A stretch of DNA of 5,606 bases. Origin: Elusimicrobiota bacterium. Lineage in GTDB: Bacteria > Elusimicrobiota > Elusimicrobia > UBA1565 > UBA9628. Position numbers and translations under genes: made by a program. The stretch's first letter is position 1. The number at the start of each line of letters is the position of its first letter. Under the pieces are notes generated by a model, which had not been told where the DNA came from, did not search any database, and saw nothing but the letters and a program-made list of their open reading frames with translations. Where the stretch lies: assembly GCA_016194625.1 (NCBI GenBank), contig JACQBB010000004.1, positions 1-5,606 of the forward strand, written 5' to 3'. Of this stretch, positions 1 to 5,150 are shown piece after piece.

Positions 1-882
1 CACGTCGTCTTCGGAGGCGGCGAAGCGCCCGGAGAGCACGGCCCGCGCCTTGGCGCCCAGCACCAGCGCTTGGCTGGCCCGCGGTCCGGCGCCCCAAGAC
101 ACCCACTTCTTGACGAAATCCGGCGCGGCGCCGTCCTTGGGTCGGCTCAAGCGCGCGAGCTGCACGGCGAGATTGACGACCGAATCCGGCGCCGGCACGC
201 GGCGCACCAGGTCCTGAAGCTCCAGCACCTCGGCGGCGCCGAGCACGGGCTCGAGCTTGGGCGCGCGGTCGCCGGTGGTCTCCAGGACGATGCGGCGCTC
301 TTCCTCCAGGCTGGGGTAGTCCATCAGCGCCATCAGGAAGAAGCGGTCGAGCTGGGCCTCGGGGAGGGGATAGGTGCCCTCCTGCTCGATGGGGTTCTGC
401 GTGGCCATCACGAAGAAGGGCTTGGGCAAAGTGTGGGTCTGGGCGCCGGCGGTGACCTGGCCCTCCTGCATGGCCTGGAGGAGCGCCGACTGGGTCTTCG
501 GGGGGGTGCGGTTGATCTCGTCGGCGAGCACGAGGTTGGAGAAGATGGGGCCGGGCACGAAGCGCAGGACGCGCGAGCGCGTGGCGGGGTCCTCCTGCAG
601 GATCTCGGTGCCGGTCACGTCGGAGGGCATCAGGTCGGGGGTGAACTGGATGCGCGAGCTCTCCAGGTCTAAAATACGCGCCAGGCTGGTGACGAGCAAG
701 GTCTTGGCCAGGCCGGGGACGCCCTGGAGCAGGCAGTGTCCGCGCGAGAACAGCGCGATCAGCACCTCCTCGACGACGGCCTCCTGGCCGACGATGACCG
801 CGCCGAGCTGGCGGCGGATCGAGTCGCGCGCCTGGGCCAGGCGCTCGGCCATCGCGACGTCGCGGCGGGTCTCGGTGCTCAT
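1..882 (-). CDS. moxR: MoxR-family AAA+ ATPase, C-terminus cut by window edge
   Basis: The reading frame is open from ATG at 882 to the window edge, giving 294 residues. MoxR proteins usually have about 320-335, so roughly the last 30-40 are missing. Seen in order: Walker A GVPGLAKT (54-61), Walker B LVLADE (117-122) followed by INR, sensor 1 VMATQNP with N163, LDRFF with the probable arginine finger R180, and a sensor-2-like WGAGPRAS (R268). The phrases PDLMPSDVTG and LPEAQLDRF are typical of the family. MoxR ATPases act as cytoplasmic chaperone-like motors that mature or remodel partner proteins, often with von Willebrand factor A or membrane partners; the partner here is unknown. The start codon overlaps the stop of the upstream gene (ATGA, 879-882) and has no clear Shine-Dalgarno site, so translation is probably coupled. 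The family call is very secure; the substrate is not. Confidence 0.96.
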   Translation of the reverse strand, partial: MSTETRRDVAMAERLAQARDSIRRQLGAVIVGQEAVVEEVLIALFSRGHCLLQGVPGLAKTLLVTSLARILDLESSRIQFTPDLMPSDVTGTEILQEDPATRSRVLRFVPGPIFSNLVLADEINRTPPKTQSALLQAMQEGQVTAGAQTHTLPKPFFVMATQNPIEQEGTYPLPEAQLDRFFLMALMDYPSLEEERRIVLETTGDRAPKLEPVLGAAEVLELQDLVRRVPAPDSVVNLAVQLARLSRPKDGAAPDFVKKWVSWGAGPRASQALVLGAKARAVLSGRFAASEDDV

Positions 883-1964
883 GGCTCGACTGTAGCGTTT
901 TTGCGGCGCCTGCTCCAGGCCAACAGGAGGACGGCCAGCACGCCGGCCCCGACGGCCGTCGCCAGCAGGACGGAGCGGGGCAGGCCGCGCTCCGGCACGG
1001 TCAGGCGCGGGCTGGCGGCGACGAGCTTGTGCACGGCGCGCGGGCCTTCCTTCAGCGCGGCGAGCGAGCCGGTCAGCAGCTCGTCGGCCTGCGGTCCGCG
1101 CGCGAACAGGGAATAGCCCCAATACGCCCACGGCAGGAAGCCCGCGGCGAAGCGCAGGTCCGGGGAATCGCCCATCTTCGCCCACGCGTACACGGCGCCC
1201 GGCCCCGCGGCGGTGGCGGCGCGGCGCGCGGGGGAGACCTTCTCCAGCGGCGTCTGCGCGGCGTCGGAGACCGTCGCGCGCGCGATGGCCGCCTGGTCCT
1301 TGGGCGCGGCGTCCTCCTCCTCGACCTTCACGAAGATCACCTCGGAGCCCGAGCCCTGGATCGCCAGCACCGCGCCCTTCTGGCGCTCCTCGGGCGTCAG
1401 GTCGCGCGAGCGCAGTCCGCCGCCCAGCGCGATCGCCAGCTGTCCGTCCAGGCTCGTCGCCACGCCGCTGTCGTGCACCGCGCCGGCCGGTCCTCCCATC
1501 CGCAGCGCGCCGAACAGCGGCGCCATCATCGCCTCCGGCGCGGCGCTCGACAGCGTCGCCAGCACCGGCGGACCGCCCGCGTCCAGCGCGGCCACCAGCA
1601 GCACCGGCCGCCCCGCCGCCTCGGCGCGCAGGTAATGCGCGGTGACGCCGTTGCGGAACACCTTGGTCTCGACGCGCCCGCTCGACCGGTAATCGGCCCC
1701 CGCGCCCGCGCGGATGCGGTCCAGCGCGTGGTTCAGATACCCGCGCAGACTGGCCGCCGACGCGCCCGCCGACGCCGGCATCTTGGCGACCACGAAAGTG
1801 CTCGCCTCCGGTCCGCGCAGGGCGAGCAGGACCCCGCGCGCCTTCCGTTGAGCCGTCACATCCGTCCAACCGGGGGGAGGGTCGATGGTGGGCGCCACCT
1901 CGGCCGCGCGCGCGCCGAGAGCGATGGCGACCAGCAGTCCGGCGGCGAATCCTCTTCCCTTCAT
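879..1964 (-). CDS. exported, C-terminally membrane-anchored protein of unknown function
   Basis: I do not recognise this 361-residue protein. Residues 1-20 form a signal peptide (basic MKGR, hydrophobic core, ARA|AE cleavage site). Residues 331-350 are a single hydrophobic segment followed by SRRRK, a stop-transfer signal, so the bulk should sit outside the cytoplasmic membrane with a short cytoplasmic tail. The exported part seems to contain two diverged copies of one domain, about 31-156 and 183-308. Each begins with a GW/GL turn and a strand rich in small hydrophobics (GVLLALRG..STFVVAKM against GAVLAIQGSGSEVIFVKV) and ends with a similar hydrophobic strand plus helix (LFGALRM against SLAALKE). 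ATG 1964 was chosen because it starts the signal peptide; a TTG 42 bases upstream lies in a likely -35 box. The stop overlaps the moxR start, which suggests this protein is a MoxR client or partner. That role is inference. Confidence 0.85.
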   Translation of the reverse strand: MKGRGFAAGLLVAIALGARAAEVAPTIDPPPGWTDVTAQRKARGVLLALRGPEASTFVVAKMPASAGASAASLRGYLNHALDRIRAGAGADYRSSGRVETKVFRNGVTAHYLRAEAAGRPVLLVAALDAGGPPVLATLSSAAPEAMMAPLFGALRMGGPAGAVHDSGVATSLDGQLAIALGGGLRSRDLTPEERQKGAVLAIQGSGSEVIFVKVEEEDAAPKDQAAIARATVSDAAQTPLEKVSPARRAATAAGPGAVYAWAKMGDSPDLRFAAGFLPWAYWGYSLFARGPQADELLTGSLAALKEGPRAVHKLVAASPRLTVPERGLPRSVLLATAVGAGVLAVLLLAWSRRRKNATVEP

Positions 1965-1977
1965 AGGCGCGAAGGGC

Positions 1978-2006
1978 AGTTTAACAGCCCTGCGCCGTCC
2001 GCGCAA
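1978..2006 (-). promoter_or_regulatory. candidate promoter of the exported-protein/moxR operon
   Basis: On the minus strand TTGCGC (2006-2001, 4 of 6 matches to the sigma-70 -35) is separated by exactly 17 bases from TAAACT (1983-1978, 4 of 6 matches to the -10). A start about 7 bases further on would leave a leader of only about 7 bases before ATG 1964, which agrees with the lack of any Shine-Dalgarno sequence there. It lies just inside the cassette boundary at 2017, so the operon would keep its own promoter after the insertion. This is a pattern match only. Confidence 0.4.
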
Positions 2007-2010
2007 GTCG

Positions 2011-2089
2011 GGTTAACGCCAGGCGGATCGGCGGCGGCTATGACTGTCCAACCAAACGAGGCCGCCGCCCGTCCAAGCCGACGTTAGCC
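2011..2089 (-). repeat. attC-type recombination site of cassette 2
   Basis: Read on the minus strand, this 79-base imperfect palindrome starts with the box GGCTAAC (2089-2083) and ends with the core GTTAACC (2017-2011), which fits G^TTRRRY except for one C at an R position. The outer boxes pair with one mismatch. The inner arms CGGCGGC and GCCGCCG pair perfectly around a loop, and flanking GGACGGG/CCGATCC pair with two mismatches. It begins 6 bases after the stop codon of the zinc-ribbon gene, where a cassette attC belongs. Its central block 2046-2067 is identical to 2490-2511 in the other site. Crossover would fall between 2017 and 2016. Confidence 0.82.
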
Positions 2090-2459
2090 GACGCCTCAGC
2101 CGAACTCATACCATTTGATCTCACGATCATATTTCGCCCCGCACTTTCGGCACCTCCAGTAGCCCTCGCGTTTACTCATGAGGTTCAAGCCGTAGAGAGC
2201 GATCGGGATGCCAAGCAGGACCGGAGACAGCAGCAATCCGACCAGCAGGATAAGGCACCCCGAGCCTTCGGATTTAGCGTCTGCGCCCTTTTTGAGTTGG
2301 CCCCCGCACTGCGAGCAATTCTCTGGCGGTCCAGCATATCGCGCTACCGCAGCTTGGATGGGGTGACCGCAGTTCGGACAAGCGCTTGCCTGGTCCGAGA
2401 CCTCACGACTGCAATCAGGACATGTGATCAGTGCCACGGTTCATTCCTCGTTCAGCTAA
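2017..2459 (-). mobile_element. integron gene cassette 2 (zinc-ribbon protein)
   Basis: This 443-base unit runs on the minus strand from the TT of one core site (2459) to the G of the next (2017). It holds one ORF, a 22-base leader and a terminal attC, the standard compact layout of an integron cassette. Its base composition is intermediate (35 of 60 G+C in 2161-2220), below that of the neighbouring host genes. Excision would give a circle joined at G^TT. No integrase gene is in the window. Confidence 0.78.
2096..2437 (-). CDS. small membrane protein with zinc-ribbon ends
   Basis: The protein has 113 residues and starts at GTG; an in-frame TGA two codons upstream excludes any longer start. 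GAGGAA, 6 bases before the GTG, is a good ribosome binding site. Residues 6-23 form a four-cysteine zinc ribbon (CPDC...CPNCGHP), like the short N-terminal ribbons of many bacterial membrane proteins. A second pair, CSQC (41-44), is separated from CRKC (96-99) by a hydrophobic stretch (about 61-87) long enough for one membrane pass or a tight hairpin built around SPVLLGIP. A hairpin would put both cysteine pairs on the same face, able to form one split zinc site. The function is unknown. It is the only gene of cassette 2 and is followed directly by an attC-like site. The family of such proteins is broad, so no specific role can be given. Confidence 0.85.
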   Translation of the reverse strand: MALITCPDCSREVSDQASACPNCGHPIQAAVARYAGPPENCSQCGGQLKKGADAKSEGSGCLILLVGLLLSPVLLGIPIALYGLNLMSKREGYWRCRKCGAKYDREIKWYEFG

Positions 2460-2534
2460 CGCAGGGGCTGACCAGCGGCGGCTTCAACAGTCCAACCAAA
2501 CGAGGCCGCCGGGTGGTCAGGCCAATGGTTAGCC
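2454..2534 (-). repeat. attC-type recombination site of cassette 1
   Basis: On the minus strand this 81-base palindrome runs from the box GGCTAAC (2534-2528) to the core GTTAGCT (2460-2454). The outer arms pair as GCTAAC/GTTAGC. Further in, CTGACCA pairs with TGGTCAG and CGGCGGC with GCCGCCG, with unpaired C residues between, as in the bulged folded strand recognised by integron integrases. The TAA stop of the upstream ORF lies inside the first box, a common arrangement in cassettes. The loop side 2490-2511 is identical to 2046-2067. Crossover would fall between 2460 and 2459. Confidence 0.88.
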
Positions 2535-3304
2535 GCCTCTAATACGGCGCATCCTTGGATTTCTTTGTTCAAAATACACCTGCTGACAAGCGTTCACTAG
2601 GAATAAAATTTCGTGCGTCAATTTGGATGTGGTTTTCTGGAGACGAACGCTGCTAAATTTTAGACGGTTGAGACGGGAAAGATAATACTCATCGGCCACC
2701 AACCAGCGGGTATCAGACTGCTTCCCATCGCCGTCAGTTATAAATAGCGGGAAGCGATGCGAGAGCATCTTGAGCTGCTTCTTCCATTTGTCACCCTCTC
2801 GCTCGTCATAGTGGAAAGTGACATTCCGGCATTTCGCCATCAAGTCGCCGGCGGTTAAATCCTTCAGCGCCTTTTTTCCGCGTGTGGCGCAAACGGCAGC
2901 AAAAGCAGCGCGAATTTTCGGATCTGCCTTAATTGCGAGCACCACCGGGTGATCCGCGCGCTTATTAAACATAAGCCAAGCTTCATGAACATGTGCAAGC
3001 CAGAGACGCCAAAAGTAAAACAAGTGGCTAAATCGGTATTGGCGCTGAAATTGGTTTTTGAGCGGTCCAGCGACCATGAATGGAGTCACTAGCTTTTGAG
3101 AAAGTCCGATGTCATGTGAAGCCGCAAGCAGGCTTAGCATCCAACGAGAAGCAACATCATCTGGGAAGTACTTCCGGGGATCACGGCGAAAGGTGACAAT
3201 CCCTTTAGTTAGTTCAAGCATAGCCGGAATCGGATATCGGGCCGATGCCGCCATTCTTTCTTCTTCGGATAGTTTTGATGATGCCATGAGTTAAGTGCGG
3301 CTAA
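2460..3304 (-). mobile_element. integron gene cassette 1 (HEPN-like protein)
   Basis: This 845-base unit lies between the outer core site GTTAGCC (crossover 3305^3304 on the minus strand) and the core at 2460. It contains one ORF and its attC. Composition is clearly foreign to the window: 26 of 60 G+C in 2581-2640 and 31 of 60 in 2941-3000, against 45 of 60 in 4681-4740. The ORF begins 17 bases after the crossover, as is usual for cassettes. Confidence 0.78.
2529..3287 (-). CDS. cassette-borne unknown protein with HEPN-type RNxxxH motif
   Basis: This 252-residue protein matches no family I can name. It appears mostly helical and basic, with no signal peptide. An aromatic-rich helical part (about 84-107) is followed by a basic helical part. 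At 154-160 it reads RNVTFHY: R, polar N, three residues, H, then Y. R-polar-x3-H (R154, N155, H159) is the catalytic motif of HEPN-fold ribonucleases, found in many toxins and phage-defence proteins, and RN...FHY is a frequent form of it. A HEPN nuclease is therefore a reasonable inference, not a demonstrated identity. ATG 3287 has no Shine-Dalgarno site. ATG 3254 (M12), preceded by purine-rich GAAGAAGAAAGA, is an alternative start. The stop TAA lies within the attC box, which confirms the gene as cassette cargo. Confidence 0.82.
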   Translation of the reverse strand: MASSKLSEEERMAASARYPIPAMLELTKGIVTFRRDPRKYFPDDVASRWMLSLLAASHDIGLSQKLVTPFMVAGPLKNQFQRQYRFSHLFYFWRLWLAHVHEAWLMFNKRADHPVVLAIKADPKIRAAFAAVCATRGKKALKDLTAGDLMAKCRNVTFHYDEREGDKWKKQLKMLSHRFPLFITDGDGKQSDTRWLVADEYYLSRLNRLKFSSVRLQKTTSKLTHEILFLVNACQQVYFEQRNPRMRRIRGG

Positions 3305-3305
3305 C
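3299..3305 (-). other. outer cassette core site GTTAGCC (recombination boundary)
   Basis: The minus strand reads GTTAGCC, matching the G^TT crossover core and the boxes of the two attC sites. I see no paired arm or palindrome between here and 3457, so this is the simple upstream junction of the array rather than a third attC. It could be an attI-like or secondary insertion site, with no intI next to it. Confidence 0.6.
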
Positions 3306-3457
3306 TTAGGAATGAGTGGGTCTGAATATCACGGCTCCCGATAATCTCGTGTCTTCGGATTGTAGAGGGATTATTGGAATTTCGCCAGGGCGGAACAGAG
3401 TAACGAACGGGGAAGGGCGCACTACCGTTCGGCTTCAGAAGATCACGAACAGCTCCG
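3306..3457. other. non-coding spacer between cassette edge and oxidoreductase
   Basis: About 150 bases hold no convincing ORF. G+C is intermediate (30 of 60 in 3301-3360, 35 of 60 in 3361-3420), lower than the host genes. It contains the 3' end region of the oxidoreductase transcript, an imperfect 7-base inverted repeat at 3404-3431 (CGAACGG/CCGTTCG) without a following T tract, and a candidate promoter facing the cassettes. Confidence 0.6.
3359..3388 (-). promoter_or_regulatory. candidate promoter reading into the cassettes
   Basis: On the minus strand TACAAT (3364-3359, 5 of 6 matches to TATAAT) lies 18 bases after CTGGCG (3388-3383, a weak -35 with 3 of 6 matches). Transcription from about 3352 would give a leader of about 65 bases before the first cassette gene at 3287, and would continue through both cassettes, which share this direction. 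It could serve as the array promoter, but the -35 is poor. Confidence 0.35.
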
Positions 3458-4471
3458 TCAGAAGGTCAGAACGAGCTTGCCGACCGTGGTCCCGGATTCC
3501 AGGGCGCGGTGAGCGCCCGCGGCGTCGGAGGCGGGGAAGGCGGTCACCGGGGGTTTGGGCAGGCGGCCTTCGGCGGCCCAGCGGGCGACGGCGTCGAAAC
3601 CGGTCTTCGCCAGTTCGGCGCGTTCGGTCAGGTAGACGACGTTGAAGCCCATCACCGCGCGGTTCGTGCCGGTCATCTCGAGAGGGGAGAAGCGCGGGAT
3701 CCGGAGCCAGTTCCAGGCCAGGCGGGGCCAGGACGGGCGGCCGCCGCGCGGCATCATCTCGGCGAAGCCGTAGACGACCAGGCGGCCGCCGGGCTTGAGG
3801 CGGTCGAAGCCGGGGCGGGGGGTGGTGACGCCGTTGGCGTCGAAGACCGCGTCGAAGCCGCCGGGCGCGGCGCGGTCGATGTCGCGCCACAGGTCCGGGC
3901 CGCGAACGACGACGGCGTCCGCGCCGGCGGCGCGGGCGGCGCCGACCTTGCCGGCCGAGCCGACGACGCCGACGCTCGTCAATCCGGCGATCTTCGCCTG
4001 CGCGAGCAAAGCCAAGCCGACGCCGCCGGCGGCGGAGTGGACCAATATCGTCTCGCCGGCGACGACTTTGGCGACGCCGAACAGACCGTGGTGGGCGGTG
4101 AGCTGGACGGCGGGCAGGGCCGCGCACTCGCCGAAGTCCCAGCCGTCGGGCATGCGGCGCAGCTGGCCGGGGGCGACGGTCTGGACGGAGGCGTAGCCGC
4201 CGAAGCGCGTGAAGCCGAAGACGCGGTCGCCGTCGCGGAAGTCGGGCGAGCCGGAGCCGTCCACCACGCCGGCGAACTCGAAGCCCGGAGTGATCGGGTA
4301 CAGGCCCTTCGCGGCCTCGTACAGGCCCTCGCGGACCACGGTGTCGGCGTAGTTGACGCCGGCGGCGCGGACCCGGACGCGGACCTGGCCGGGGCCGGGG
4401 ACGGGGTCCGGCTCGGAGACCAGCTCCAGGGCCGAGTGGCCGCCCGGACGGCGCACGACGACGCGTTCCAT
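3458..4471 (-). CDS. zinc-independent MDR oxidoreductase, quinone reductase/VAT-1-like
   Basis: The 337 residues match the usual length of NADPH:quinone reductase-like members of the medium-chain dehydrogenase/reductase superfamily. The N-terminal GroES-like domain shows GVNYADTVVREGLY (38-51) and PGFEFAGVV (62-70), the family's substrate-domain signature. The Rossmann domain carries HSAAGGVGLALLAQAK (145-160), the dinucleotide-binding glycine motif, then SAGKVGAARAAGADAV (172-187) and LKPGGRLVVYG (225-235). The catalytic and structural zinc cysteines of alcohol dehydrogenases are absent, so it should be a cytosolic NAD(P)H-dependent reductase of quinones or enones; the substrate cannot be told. 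ATG 4471 was chosen because MERVVVRRPGG is the normal family N-terminus and a -10-like box lies directly upstream. An in-frame extension to 4591 would run into exbB. It is divergent from exbB. Confidence 0.93.
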   Translation of the reverse strand: MERVVVRRPGGHSALELVSEPDPVPGPGQVRVRVRAAGVNYADTVVREGLYEAAKGLYPITPGFEFAGVVDGSGSPDFRDGDRVFGFTRFGGYASVQTVAPGQLRRMPDGWDFGECAALPAVQLTAHHGLFGVAKVVAGETILVHSAAGGVGLALLAQAKIAGLTSVGVVGSAGKVGAARAAGADAVVVRGPDLWRDIDRAAPGGFDAVFDANGVTTPRPGFDRLKPGGRLVVYGFAEMMPRGGRPSWPRLAWNWLRIPRFSPLEMTGTNRAVMGFNVVYLTERAELAKTGFDAVARWAAEGRLPKPPVTAFPASDAAGAHRALESGTTVGKLVLTF

Positions 4472-4477
4472 GCCCCG

Positions 4478-4483
4478 ATGATA
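4478..4483 (-). promoter_or_regulatory. -10 box of the oxidoreductase gene, probably leaderless
   Basis: The minus strand reads TATCAT, then the six bases CGGGGC, then the ATG at 4471. That puts the expected transcription start on or beside the start codon. There is no properly spaced Shine-Dalgarno sequence and only weak -35 resemblance. The same geometry appears for the divergent gene. Confidence 0.5.
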
Positions 4484-4505
4484 CGAAACGCCTCGCCGCG
4501 ATTGG

Positions 4506-4511
4506 TATAAT
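4506..4511 (+). promoter_or_regulatory. -10 box of the exbB operon, probably leaderless
   Basis: A perfect TATAAT is followed by the six bases CCGCGC and then the ATG at 4518, so transcription would begin at about the A of the start codon. No Shine-Dalgarno sequence fits between. The candidate -35 at 17-base spacing (ACGAAA, 4483-4488) is poor and overlaps the opposing -10 region. Confidence 0.62.
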
Positions 4512-4517
4512 CCGCGC

Positions 4518-5141
4518 ATGGCACAGACCGGTTTCAAGGACATCCTCTTCGCGGGCGGGCCCATCCTGGCGGGCATGATCGCCCTTTCCATCTACTGCGT
4601 CGCCCTGATCTGGGAGCGCTGGAAGTTCTTCACGCGCCAGACCGGCGGCTACTCCGAGTTCCTGGGCCGCGTGCGCGCCGCCGCCGCCGCGGGCAAGCTG
4701 CAGGACGCCGCCGCGATGACCAAGTCCCACAAGGGCCTGGCCTCCGCCGTCGTGCTGGCCACCCTGACCGGCCCGACGCACCGCGAGGAGCGCCAGCGCG
4801 CCGCCGAGCGCGCCATCGGCCGCGCCGTCGCCGAGCTGGAGAAGGGCATGGGCACCCTCGGCACCATCGCCTCGGTCGCGCCGTTCATCGGCCTGTTCGG
4901 CACCGTCGTCGGCGTGATGCGCGCGTTCCACGACCTGGCCGCCGCCGCCGGCGCGGGCCCGGGATTGGTCGCCGTCGGCATCTCCGAGGCGCTGGTCACC
5001 ACCGCCGCGGGACTGCTCGTCGCCATCCCGGCCGTCGCGGCGTTCAACCACTTCAATCAACAGATCGCCCGGTTCTCGGACGAGCTCGGCTGGATGGTCG
5101 AGGAAGTCCTGGACGGCATGTCCGAGCGCACGGCGCGGTAG
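4518..5141 (+). CDS. exbB: MotA/TolQ/ExbB proton channel family protein
   Basis: This 207-residue inner-membrane protein has the family's three segments: TM1 about 9-33, TM2 112-136 and TM3 150-178. A cytoplasmic loop of about 75 residues lies between TM1 and TM2. The signature ELEKGMGTLGTIASVAPFIGLFGTVVGVM (106-134) is followed by GISEALVTTAAGLLVAIPAVAAFN (154-177), with the conserved pore threonines T161/T162 in TM3. ExbB or TolQ forms the pentameric channel that, with ExbD or TolR, uses proton-motive force to drive TonB or TolA across the periplasm. The exbD-like gene follows after 9 bases. Which of ExbB and TolQ applies cannot be decided here, because no pal, tolB or TonB-dependent receptor is in view. 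ATG 4518 gives the normal family N-terminus and sits 6 bases after a perfect TATAAT. Confidence 0.96.
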   Translation: MAQTGFKDILFAGGPILAGMIALSIYCVALIWERWKFFTRQTGGYSEFLGRVRAAAAAGKLQDAAAMTKSHKGLASAVVLATLTGPTHREERQRAAERAIGRAVAELEKGMGTLGTIASVAPFIGLFGTVVGVMRAFHDLAAAAGAGPGLVAVGISEALVTTAAGLLVAIPAVAAFNHFNQQIARFSDELGWMVEEVLDGMSERTAR

Positions 5142-5146
5142 GAGAG
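5140..5146 (+). promoter_or_regulatory. ribosome binding site that decides the exbD start
   Basis: AGGAGAG overlaps the exbB stop codon and is followed by GGCC and then ATC AAA at 5151. It is the best Shine-Dalgarno match in this part of the window and lies at normal distance (4 bases) from ATC 5151. It is more than 50 bases from the first in-frame ATG at 5199. Confidence 0.65.
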
Positions 5147-5150
5147 GGCC

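Noticed and set aside
1965..2006. TTG start adding 14 residues to the exported protein
   Set aside because: It would place a charged stretch ahead of a normal signal peptide, and the TTG falls in the likely -35 box.
70..2087. Several plus-strand ORFs over the moxR and exported-protein genes
   Set aside because: Antisense shadows rich in R, G and H; the minus strand carries the AAA+ motifs and the signal peptide.
2297..2542. Plus-strand ORF of 81 codons across the cassette junction
   Set aside because: It runs antisense to the zinc-ribbon gene and through an attC palindrome, with no recognisable domain.
3404..3431. Inverted repeat CGAACGG/CCGTTCG as a terminator for the oxidoreductase gene
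   Set aside because: Only 7 paired bases with a 14-base loop and no T tract after it; too weak to call.
3306..3457. attI site or a third attC upstream of cassette 1
   Set aside because: No second box, palindrome or intI gene was seen here; only the bare GTTAGCC core at 3299-3305 is supported.
3509..4510. Plus-strand ORF of 333 codons opposite the oxidoreductase
   Set aside because: Ala/Gly/Asp-rich antisense shadow with no motif, while the opposite strand encodes a full-length MDR enzyme.
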